DNA of 5,286 bases, taken from Methanobacteriota archaeon (GTDB lineage Archaea > Thermoplasmatota > Poseidoniia > Poseidoniales > Thalassarchaeaceae). A model generated the notes under the pieces. It ran no database searches. It was not told where the DNA came from and worked only from the letters and a program-made list of their open reading frames with translations. How positions within the stretch are numbered: position 1 is the first letter of the stretch; each line of letters opens with the position of its first letter. Position numbers and translations under genes: made by a program. The stretch is from the NCBI GenBank assembly GCA_002728565.1, contig PBUX01000044.1:6875-12160 (forward strand). The letters run 5' to 3'. This document shows positions 1 to 4,765 of the stretch, piece after piece.

Positions 1-83
1 GTTTGGTACACTGGCGGGATAATCGCGCCGGTCGTTGGGTCGGGCTTGCTGCGGCCCCTGACAACATCGGTTTCGAAATCCAT
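1..83 (-). CDS. Cystathionine gamma-synthase/gamma-lyase family PLP enzyme (5' end only)
   Basis: This is the N-terminal 27 codons of a gene that continues past the left edge. The visible protein begins MDFETDVVRG and continues RSKPDPTTGAIIPPVYQ. The PDPTTG-x-x-x-PPVYQ block is the N-terminal signature of the Cys/Met-metabolism PLP family, which makes or cleaves cystathionine and related thioethers in the cytoplasm; the PLP lysine lies outside the window. I chose the ATG at 83-81 because GGAGG (97-93) sits 9 nt upstream and because the distance from the Met to the PDPTTG motif matches family members. An in-frame ATG at 131-129 would add 16 residues (MSERLLQND...) but has no well-spaced ribosome-binding site. 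The gene follows the DUF454 gene on the same strand (stop at 150), so the two may be co-transcribed. The family call is firm; the exact reaction (synthase, lyase or sulfhydrylase) cannot be told from this fragment. Confidence 0.85.
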   Translation of the reverse strand, partial: MDFETDVVRGRSKPDPTTGAIIPPVYQ

Positions 84-92
84 GCTACCATT

Positions 93-97
93 CCTCC
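93..97 (-). promoter_or_regulatory. Shine-Dalgarno of the PLP-enzyme gene
   Basis: GGAGG on the minus strand, 9 nt before the ATG at 83. It favours this start over the ATG at 131. Confidence 0.6.
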
Positions 98-149
98 GGG
101 TTGGGTCGTTCTGCAAAAGCCTTTCACTCATTTTTCTGGCACAAATCTC

Positions 150-650
150 CTAGTCCCGCGTATTGACTCTGTACCTTACGTAGAATATACCGGCTAGGCC
201 TACCAAGATGATGCTAGCAGCACCAAAACCCGGATCCGCGCCGTTCCACGTTGAGGGGCTGAAGAGCTCACCATCACCACGAGTGGACACATGCCATACG
301 AAATATGACGAAAGCGAAGACATCAGGCCAATCATCAGCATTATCGCCTTCTTCGCGTGCGCAGGGAGGGTCTTTCCCGTTGCATAGTAGTCAAACATAG
401 CCGGCCCGAAGTAACGATTGGTTAGCGTGTATCTGAACAAACCCTCGCTGGATAAAGAAAAGAGGAAAGCTGCAGGGACGGCCCAGGAAACAGTCGGCCA
501 GCCAGGGACCCAGATTCCAATTATCGCAAAAACGAGGAAAAGACAACCAAGACCAACGTAGACCCTACTCTTTGCTGTGCTGCTCGCTACGCAGTATTTT
601 TCCACGATCTCATCTATGCTATTCAATCGCTCCATGTTCTCAATGGTCAT
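150..650 (-). CDS. DUF454 (YbaN-type) inner membrane protein
   Basis: A 166-aa integral membrane protein. Four hydrophobic segments are visible at about residues 30-48, 53-68, 102-120 and 143-160. The core matches the DUF454/YbaN family: a GIWVPGWPT stretch (family G-x-x-x-P-x-x-PT turn) at 45-53, then FLFSLSSEGL (62-71), then NRYFGP (78-83) and KTLPAHAKKAI (93-103), which correspond to YbaN's SSPR, WFG and MPRGVK positions. The biochemical role of this family is not established. The ATG at 650-648 gives a normal-length protein with a 28-residue cytosolic-looking N-terminus; the ATG at 635-633 (five codons in) has a weak GAG upstream and is an alternative. A longer reading to 830 would overlap purN by 111 bp and adds nothing family-like. 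The gene is divergent from purN and lies 66 bp upstream of the PLP-enzyme start on the same strand. Confidence 0.82.
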   Translation of the reverse strand: MTIENMERLNSIDEIVEKYCVASSTAKSRVYVGLGCLFLVFAIIGIWVPGWPTVSWAVPAAFLFSLSSEGLFRYTLTNRYFGPAMFDYYATGKTLPAHAKKAIMLMIGLMSSLSSYFVWHVSTRGDGELFSPSTWNGADPGFGAASIILVGLAGIFYVRYRVNTRD

Positions 651-667
651 ACCGACGGACTTCAACG

Positions 668-674
668 TATAAGG
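668..674 (+). promoter_or_regulatory. Possible archaeal TATA box for purN
   Basis: TATAAGG lies 46 nt before the purN GTG, inside the 69-bp spacer between the divergent DUF454 gene and purN. A start of transcription about 25 nt downstream would leave a short leader. It is a short motif without a visible BRE, so the call is weak. The same A/T step could serve the divergent gene if that starts at 635. Confidence 0.3.
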
Positions 675-719
675 TGGAGTCTGGCCAATCCTCAAGCGCT
701 GCCTCTGCCCCAGAGGCAC

Positions 720-1355
720 GTGGATGCTGGGTTCGCACTTCCCAGAGATGGAACGGAGGAGGACCCAGTCAGGCTGGGAGTAATGATTTCCGGCGGGGGC
801 TCCGGTCTGGCTGCGCTCCTGAGACACCAACTAAAGCAGCCCTGCTGCCATCAGACCGTTCTGGTCATCTCTAACAGGAGCGATGCAGGGGGCCTAAGGC
901 ACGCCAAAGAGAATCTCGTCCAACACTCCGTAGTTCCAATTCCACCGGGACAGGACCCTGAGGCACGGAGGTTACAGCACGAGCGGGAAGTTCACCAGCT
1001 ATTGGTTGCATCAAATGTGGAATTGGTAGTTCTAAGTGGCTACATGCGCATACTGTCCCCGTGGTTCGTTGAAAGGTGGAAGGGACGTTTGGTCAATATT
1101 CACCCATCGTTGCTACCCTCATTCCCAGGGGCGCATGCTCACCGGGACGTCCTCGCTGCTGGGGTTGAAATTACTGGGTGCACCGTCCATCTCGTTGATG
1201 AGGGAGTCGACACAGGGCCAATATTGGCCCAGCAGTCGGTAGAAGTAACGTCTGATGACACAGAGGATACCCTTCAGGAAAGAGTCAAGCAAGTGGAACA
1301 CGAACTTTATCCCAAAACCCTAGATCTTCTATGCTCAGGGCGAATAACCCTCTAA
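720..1355 (+). CDS. purN: Phosphoribosylglycinamide formyltransferase, folate-dependent (GART)
   Basis: A 211-aa cytosolic enzyme that transfers formyl from 10-formyl-tetrahydrofolate to GAR, the third step of purine synthesis. The formyltransferase fold is readable in order: beta-1 and phosphate loop LGVMISGGGSGL (19-30), VISNRSDAGGL (49-59), VVLSGYMRILSP (103-114), the catalytic NIHPSLLPSFPG (126-137) and VDEGVDTGPI (159-168). N126, H128 and D164 align with E. coli PurN Asn106, His108 and Asp144. Length is normal for the family. The GTG at 720 is chosen because the next in-frame ATG (783) would delete beta-1; a GAGG at 713-716 is only 3 nt away, so the ribosome-binding site is weak. One oddity is that the phosphate loop has Gly29 where E. 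coli has Asn13. The last 21 bp overlap the convergent mobA end. Confidence 0.96.
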   Translation: MDAGFALPRDGTEEDPVRLGVMISGGGSGLAALLRHQLKQPCCHQTVLVISNRSDAGGLRHAKENLVQHSVVPIPPGQDPEARRLQHEREVHQLLVASNVELVVLSGYMRILSPWFVERWKGRLVNIHPSLLPSFPGAHAHRDVLAAGVEITGCTVHLVDEGVDTGPILAQQSVEVTSDDTEDTLQERVKQVEHELYPKTLDLLCSGRITL

Positions 1356-1907
1356 ATCATCAGGATAGTTGACGTTCCGGATTAACTTGGGGTCAACCAT
1401 CAGTAGGGAGTGCCGAGCTTCGGAGAACTGCTCGTGCAGAGGCCTTCGGTCTCTGAGCAGGAACTCACCCACTTCTTTCGGGCGAATCAGACCCAGAAGA
1501 GGATGCGACCAAACCCCGTCATTGGGCATCGCCAGAATGTCACCATCCTCCAGCGTTTCAGCTAGTGACAAGAACAGCTCGGAGGTAACCCAGGGAACGT
1601 CAACAGGCGAAAGCTGTATCGGGGAAGAATTGCCACCATTGTCGAATGCGGCCTCAATGATCGCTTCTATCGGCCCGGCATGAGGCTCCGCATCTACCAC
1701 CCACTCTATCTCTATTTCATCGTCAATCGTCCTTCCATAGTGATCGACATCCTCTGGATTGGACACGGCAATCCGGATTGGCTCCAGAGACGCATCCGAC
1801 AGCGCCTTAGCAACTCTGCTGATCAATGAGGAACCGCCAATCTCGATTACTGCCTTGTCCCTGCCCATTCTAGAGGACCTGCCTCCAGCTAGAATCAACG
1901 ATCGCAA
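1335..1907 (-). CDS. mobA: MobA-like molybdenum cofactor guanylyltransferase
   Basis: A 190-aa cytosolic nucleotidyltransferase of the MobA family, which joins GMP from GTP to molybdopterin to form the guanine dinucleotide cofactor. The N-terminus carries the signature LAGGRSSRMGRDKA (6-19), which binds nucleotide and metal. GPIEAI (78-83) matches the family GPL-x-G loop, and SPVDVPWV (100-107) has the metal-binding Asp103. HPLLGL (135-140) and the C-terminal NVNYPDDL (178-185) match the usual NINTPEDL ending. The start is a TTG at 1907-1905, supported by GAGGTGA four bases upstream and by the immediate beta-strand plus LAGG. It is the last gene of the four-gene minus-strand operon, only 4 nt after the preceding stop. 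Related cofactor enzymes (MocA/CTP or other NTP transferases) are a possible alternative; the R13-x-G15-x-x-K18 pattern favours MobA. Confidence 0.9.
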   Translation of the reverse strand: MRSLILAGGRSSRMGRDKAVIEIGGSSLISRVAKALSDASLEPIRIAVSNPEDVDHYGRTIDDEIEIEWVVDAEPHAGPIEAIIEAAFDNGGNSSPIQLSPVDVPWVTSELFLSLAETLEDGDILAMPNDGVWSHPLLGLIRPKEVGEFLLRDRRPLHEQFSEARHSLLMVDPKLIRNVNYPDDLEGYSP

Positions 1908-1911
1908 CGAT

Positions 1912-1918
1912 TCACCTC
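1912..1918 (-). promoter_or_regulatory. Shine-Dalgarno of mobA overlapping the upstream stop codon
   Basis: GAGGTGA on the minus strand, 4 nt before the mobA TTG. Its last three bases are the TGA stop of the 78-aa gene, so a ribosome ending there is placed on the mobA start region. This strong site justifies the non-ATG start. Confidence 0.75.
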
Positions 1919-2148
1919 AGCTCGTCCAGTCTTTTCATTGCGTGCATAATCTCTTCCATCAGATCAAGAGACCTGTTAATCAGGACCTGGCGGTCCCTCC
2001 TGACTGAGGTAGTCTCTAGCATGCTCATTAGGCTCCTGATGTCTCTAGCATCTCGGTTAATTGTCCACTCCAGTACCTCCTCTGCGATTGGATCATCAGA
2101 GGGTAGCAAGCGCTCCGACATGGGACGGCAGAGGAGGTGTTTACGCAT
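1912..2148 (-). CDS. Small helical protein of unknown function (78 aa)
   Basis: I do not recognise this family. The protein is charged and looks almost entirely alpha-helical: residues 20-45 and 50-78 are rich in Leu, Met, Glu and Arg with heptad-like spacing (SLDLMEEIMHAMKRLDELR at the end), which suggests a short helical hairpin or coiled coil and probably a protein partner. There is no membrane segment, and its single Cys (Cys7) gives no metal-binding pair. The ATG at 2148 is well supported: it shares one base with the stop of the upstream gene (TGATG), and GGAG (2157-2154) lies 5 nt ahead. An internal ATG at codon 10 (MSERLLPSDD) is possible but has no site before it. Position in a tight operon, with start and stop both coupled to neighbours, makes it a real gene. 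Confidence 0.72.
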   Translation of the reverse strand: MRKHLLCRPMSERLLPSDDPIAEEVLEWTINRDARDIRSLMSMLETTSVRRDRQVLINRSLDLMEEIMHAMKRLDELR

Positions 2149-2807
2149 CAGCTCTCCGGATGATTCTGCATGAGTCCGGCCTTTATCCTTCCAATCAATG
2201 AATCCCCATCTGAGACCTCTACCTCCGACAACTCTCGACTGTGCGCCCCAGATTCAATCGAACCTACACGACTGCCTACGAATACCACAAGCAGTGCTAG
2301 ATGCGACTCCACCAACCGCCCTCGACACCAAACTCGAATCGACTCCTCACTTGGAGGGTCACAACCCGCCCTGAAAAGCTCCTCGACACTTAGCAGCAAA
2401 GCCTCCACCGGCTCCTTCTTATTCAGAAGACTAGCAAGGTACCCCCACGGGTCGACACCCATCTTCCCCATGTCCAGGTTTGCCAGCAGGAGCGCAGAGA
2501 GTGCTACATCCTCCCTTCCGTGCCTCTTCCAAAGAGCACCAACTAACCTAAGCAAGGTGTCCTGCTTGTCTCCGGCCATAGTGATTAGCCAGGATGCCAG
2601 CCTCCTGAGGAAGTCATCAGGAGTCCCAAGATGGAACGAGTAACCAGCAGACTCACCGAGCCTATCCGTGCTCGATTTCATTATCAGGGCAGGCACACCA
2701 ATTGGATAGGCCTCTCTAACTATCTTGGCTAGCTTCCTATGTGATTTGTGAGAGCTAGCAGGCTGTTCCGACAAGAAAACGTCTAGGTGATCCGAATTAG
2801 CGCTCAT
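2148..2807 (-). CDS. Uncharacterised helical protein, possibly HEAT/AlkD-like
   Basis: A 219-aa soluble protein without a signature I can name firmly. Residues about 60-150 read as consecutive amphipathic helices: DDFLRRLASWL, DTLLRLVGALWKR, DVALSALLLANLD, PWGYLASLL, then VEALLLSVEELFR. The ALWKRHGREDVALSALLLA stretch recalls the helical pairs of AlkD-type DNA alkylation repair proteins (LW-x(n)-AALLL), but this is a resemblance, not a match, and no catalytic residue can be assigned. A hydrophobic stretch near 169-182 (HLALLVVFVGSRVG) is probably a buried helix or strand rather than a membrane anchor. The ATG at 2807 overlaps the TerB-like stop by 4 bp (ATGA) after a purine-rich GAGAAGAG tract, so it is translationally coupled. 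Its role should be read with the TerB-like and 78-aa partners. Confidence 0.75.
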   Translation of the reverse strand: MSANSDHLDVFLSEQPASSHKSHRKLAKIVREAYPIGVPALIMKSSTDRLGESAGYSFHLGTPDDFLRRLASWLITMAGDKQDTLLRLVGALWKRHGREDVALSALLLANLDMGKMGVDPWGYLASLLNKKEPVEALLLSVEELFRAGCDPPSEESIRVWCRGRLVESHLALLVVFVGSRVGSIESGAHSRELSEVEVSDGDSLIGRIKAGLMQNHPES

Positions 2808-3304
2808 CTCTTCTCTTTGCTGACCAGAATGTTCACGCTATCGAATATTTCCCCTGCCCTTTCTACGGAATCTCTCAGCCTCTCCCTGAATTCGTCGATG
2901 AAAGGGCGGTGCACTATGTCCTCCAGCTGCCTGTCCAAGCTTCTAGTTATGGCCCTGTGCTCAGACTCATCGATTCCAAAAATCGACCTTAGGTATGCTA
3001 TCTGGGCGATTACAGGATCAGACCGATCAGTGTGGATCAGCATCCCTTCCAGGACTTGCTCGTAGACCAGCCTCATTTCCCTCTCATCTAGGCTGCCCCC
3101 GCCTTCTGGGACCTCGTTATTTAGGATGCAGTCGTAGACCATCCGCGGCTCCTCTTCGCTTAATTTCAGAGCATGCGCCAACTTCACCAGAATCCTCTTC
3201 TCTCCATTTGTTAGATGACCGTCGCTCAAAGCGAGCCTAGCAGCGTTCCAGAAGACCAGTCTTCTATTCGCGACCACCCCGCTCATATCTCCGGATGATG
3301 CCAC
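2804..3304 (-). CDS. TerB-like (tellurite resistance TerB superfamily) helical protein
   Basis: A 166-aa soluble, all-helical protein. Residues 16-62 fit a TerB-type unit: an opening helix LVFWNAARLALSDGHLT followed by NGEKRILVKLAHALKLSEEE. The D28-G-H-L-x-x-x-E35 pattern matches the acidic, possibly metal-binding helix junction seen in TerB and DjlA-type domains. A second, weaker unit spans 78-128 (EGMLIHTDRSDP, then LRSIFGIDESEHRAI). A charged C-terminal helix follows (132-166). TerB-like domains are generally sensory or scaffold modules; I see no kinase, nuclease or membrane part here. The GTG at 3304-3302 is the first start after an in-frame TAA; it lacks an SD, so the transcript may be leaderless or nearly so. 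The ATG at codon 7 has GGAG only 2 nt away, which is too close. This is the first gene of the operon ending in mobA. Confidence 0.75.
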   Translation of the reverse strand: MASSGDMSGVVANRRLVFWNAARLALSDGHLTNGEKRILVKLAHALKLSEEEPRMVYDCILNNEVPEGGGSLDEREMRLVYEQVLEGMLIHTDRSDPVIAQIAYLRSIFGIDESEHRAITRSLDRQLEDIVHRPFIDEFRERLRDSVERAGEIFDSVNILVSKEKR

Positions 3305-3340
3305 TTTGACTTAATTGCTAGGTAAGATTGTGATTTTTTC
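3305..3340. promoter_or_regulatory. A/T-rich promoter candidate between the TerB operon and dnaG
   Basis: This is the A/T-rich part of the divergent spacer. On the minus strand GAAAAAATC (3340-3332) is about 30 nt before the TerB-like GTG, a good distance for an archaeal TATA element and a very short leader. On the plus strand TTAATTGCTA (3311-3320) could start a dnaG transcript with a long leader covering the hairpins. No clear BRE is visible, so assignments are tentative. Confidence 0.3.
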
Positions 3341-3371
3341 CCAGTAGGAGCCTTCATCAATGCCCCATAGG

Positions 3372-3478
3372 TCGGACAGCTTGCTAATCAGCCCGATTCC
3401 TGGCGCTTTGCGCCCATCCGAACCCCCAGCCGACTTGGCTACTATTGGGGGCAAGGCCCCGGTTTGGGGCCGAAAGGC
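3372..3478 (+). other. Cluster of GC-rich stem-loops in the dnaG leader (possible structured RNA)
   Basis: Consecutive inverted repeats fill the stretch before the dnaG ribosome-binding site. Hairpin A is GGCGC-TTT-GCGCC (3402-3414), bracketed by TCGGA (3372-3376) and its complement TCCGA (3417-3421). Hairpin B pairs CCCCC (3423-3427) with GGGGG (3447-3451) and, inside it, AGCC (3428-3431) with GGCT (3437-3440), leaving a one-sided bulge ACTATT. Hairpin C is GGCCCC-GGTTT-GGGGCC (3455-3471). A GCC-GAAA-GGC tetraloop hairpin (3469-3478) competes with the 3' arm of C. GGCAAGG occurs on both sides of C (3450-3456, 3476-3482), the second copy containing the start of the SD. I match it to no known riboswitch, tRNA or SRP RNA. 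It may be a cis-regulatory leader, a small RNA, or chance in GC-rich DNA; the inverted repeats read equally well on the minus strand. Confidence 0.4.
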
Positions 3479-3480
3479 AA

Positions 3481-3484
3481 GGAG
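3481..3484 (+). promoter_or_regulatory. Shine-Dalgarno of dnaG
   Basis: GGAG, 10 nt before the ATG at 3495. It lies immediately after the hairpin cluster and decides the short start over the in-frame ATG at 3360. Confidence 0.6.
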
Positions 3485-3494
3485 AAATGAAATT

Positions 3495-4664
3495 ATGTCA
3501 AATGAAGGAAAATATGTCATACACGCAACAATTCGAGTCGACGGCACAGTAGCTAGGAAAGACGTGGTCGGAGCCATCTTCGGCCAGACCGAGGGATTGT
3601 TAGGAGAAGGATTGCAACTCAGGAATCTACAGAGAACAGGCCGAATCGGCCATGTTGATGTAAACCTGAATAACAACAAAGGTAGGGTGCAGGGGCAGAT
3701 CGAGGTCTCCTCGTCACTGGATCAGGTTAGTACGGCCGTGATAGGAGCCGCTCTAGAGACAATAGACAGGATTGGGCCGTGCAAGGCCGTAATCAAAGTC
3801 AAGGAGATCGAGAATATCCGATCCGCGAAGAGAGATCACGTCATTGACCGTGCAAAACAATTGTTACTGGGTATTGTGAACTCGGCTACAGGGGAGTCAA
3901 AGAACATCTTGGACGAGGTCCGAGCAGTTCTTACCCTTGATACAGAGATAGAGATATCCGGAATGACCGCCGGCCCCAACGTCAAGGATTCAGAAGCAAT
4001 AATTATTGTAGAGGGAAGAAATGACGTTCGAAACCTACTGAAATTTGGAATCAAGAACGCCGTAGCAACCATGGGCTCAGGAATTAAGCCAGAGCTTGTA
4101 TCGCTAGCCTCCAAAAAGAAGGTCGTAACAGCCTTCCTAGATGGCGACAGGGGCGGCAAGCTCCTACTCTTGGAAATTAGCGGAATGTTGGGGAAGTCAT
4201 TGACTCACGTCGCTTTCGCACCTCAGAGTAGAGAGGTCGAGCACCTAGAGGGGAAGGTGATTACCAAGTGCCTAAATCAAAAGGAGACCGCTTCAAAAAC
4301 GGTTTCCAGGATTCAGACAGAGGTACAGAAAGAAGACGATGCCTCCGTCGGAAAGGGCAAGGCATCACTTGAGGCCCCAGACGAGGTCAAGAAGTGGAAC
4401 GGCCTATTCAGCGACCTAAAGCGCAATCAGGCGATAATCGTGTCCGGTGACGGCTCGAACTCTGAACCAGTAAGCGCAAAGAATCTGGAGGACGCACTAA
4501 GCAATTCGGACGATGCAGTAGGACTGGTGTTCTCAGGCAAGGTCTCTGACAGAATATTTGAGTTAGCAGCTGGAGCTGGGATTCCAAATGTCGTTGGAAA
4601 GTCAGTAGGCCCGTCTTCTTTGAAGCTGGGTGTACAAGCATACGCAGAAAAGGACCTACAATGA
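3495..4664 (+). CDS. dnaG: Archaeal-type DnaG primase (Toprim domain)
   Basis: A 389-aa archaeal DnaG, a Toprim primase that is also a stable component of the archaeal RNA exosome, where it helps bind poly(A)-rich RNA. The N-terminal block (1-160) has the archaeal hallmarks VVGAIFGQTEGLLGE (24-38), SGRIG-like TGRIGHV (48-54), and AALETIDRIGPCKAVIKV (85-102). The Toprim core covers about 166-255, with catalytic EGRND (Glu173) and the metal-binding DGDRGG (Asp216, Asp218). A polar, low-complexity linker (about 262-300) joins it to the conserved archaeal C-terminal domain (about 310-386), including LVFSGKVSDRIFELAAGAGI. No zinc finger is present, as expected for archaea. The ATG at 3495 has GGAG upstream and puts the family N-terminus at residue 6; the 45 extra codons from 3360 are leader, not protein. 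It is divergent from the TerB-like operon and monocistronic by appearance. Confidence 0.97.
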   Translation: MSNEGKYVIHATIRVDGTVARKDVVGAIFGQTEGLLGEGLQLRNLQRTGRIGHVDVNLNNNKGRVQGQIEVSSSLDQVSTAVIGAALETIDRIGPCKAVIKVKEIENIRSAKRDHVIDRAKQLLLGIVNSATGESKNILDEVRAVLTLDTEIEISGMTAGPNVKDSEAIIIVEGRNDVRNLLKFGIKNAVATMGSGIKPELVSLASKKKVVTAFLDGDRGGKLLLLEISGMLGKSLTHVAFAPQSREVEHLEGKVITKCLNQKETASKTVSRIQTEVQKEDDASVGKGKASLEAPDEVKKWNGLFSDLKRNQAIIVSGDGSNSEPVSAKNLEDALSNSDDAVGLVFSGKVSDRIFELAAGAGIPNVVGKSVGPSSLKLGVQAYAEKDLQ

Positions 4665-4667
4665 GTA

Positions 4668-4712
4668 ATCTGCCTTCTCGGCAGATCTGAGTCTAGGCGA
4701 TAATCGCCTTTT
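4668..4712 (+). terminator. Tandem stem-loops with T-tract after dnaG
   Basis: Four bases after the dnaG stop is a perfect 7-bp hairpin, ATCTGCC-TTCTC-GGCAGAT (4668-4686). Ten bases further on comes GGCGA-TAA-TCGCC (4696-4708) followed directly by TTTT (4709-4712). The pair looks like a transcription end for dnaG. Archaeal termination depends mainly on U-tracts, and T4 is short, so it may instead be a 3' stabilising structure. Confidence 0.5.
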
Positions 4713-4765
4713 CCCGGCAAGCATGAGCAGAAGCCATCAAAAGTCTCTCATGCCCGCTGAGGCCG

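Noticed and set aside
3..197. Plus-strand 64-codon frame at the left edge
   Set aside because: It lies antisense to the conserved N-terminus of the PLP enzyme and to the DUF454 tail; it has no recognisable motif and atypical Arg codons.
651..830. 60-residue N-terminal extension of the DUF454 protein
   Set aside because: It would overlap purN by 111 bp on the opposite strand and has no family similarity; the ATG at 650 gives the usual length.
572..874. Plus-strand frame across the DUF454/purN divergence
   Set aside because: It overlaps two well-supported genes out of frame and has a Ser/Arg-rich shadow composition.
2170..2643. 157-codon plus-strand frame opposite the helical protein
   Set aside because: Its Ser/Thr/Pro-rich, motif-free translation is typical of an antisense shadow; the minus strand has coupled starts and stops at both ends.
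3360..3480. tRNA or known riboswitch in the dnaG leader
   Set aside because: No T-arm, anticodon arm or acceptor pairing could be built, and no known aptamer core was recognised on either strand.
3360..3494. 45-codon upstream extension of dnaG
   Set aside because: The archaeal DnaG N-terminus begins at the ATG at 3495, which has an SD; the extension is not conserved-looking and coincides with the hairpins.
3311..3679. Full 122-codon minus-strand frame overlapping dnaG
   Set aside because: Its 5' half is antisense to the conserved dnaG N-terminus. Only the part outside dnaG is kept, as a low-interest finding.
3836..4720. Three minus-strand frames antisense to dnaG
   Set aside because: They are shadows of a firmly identified gene, with no motifs.
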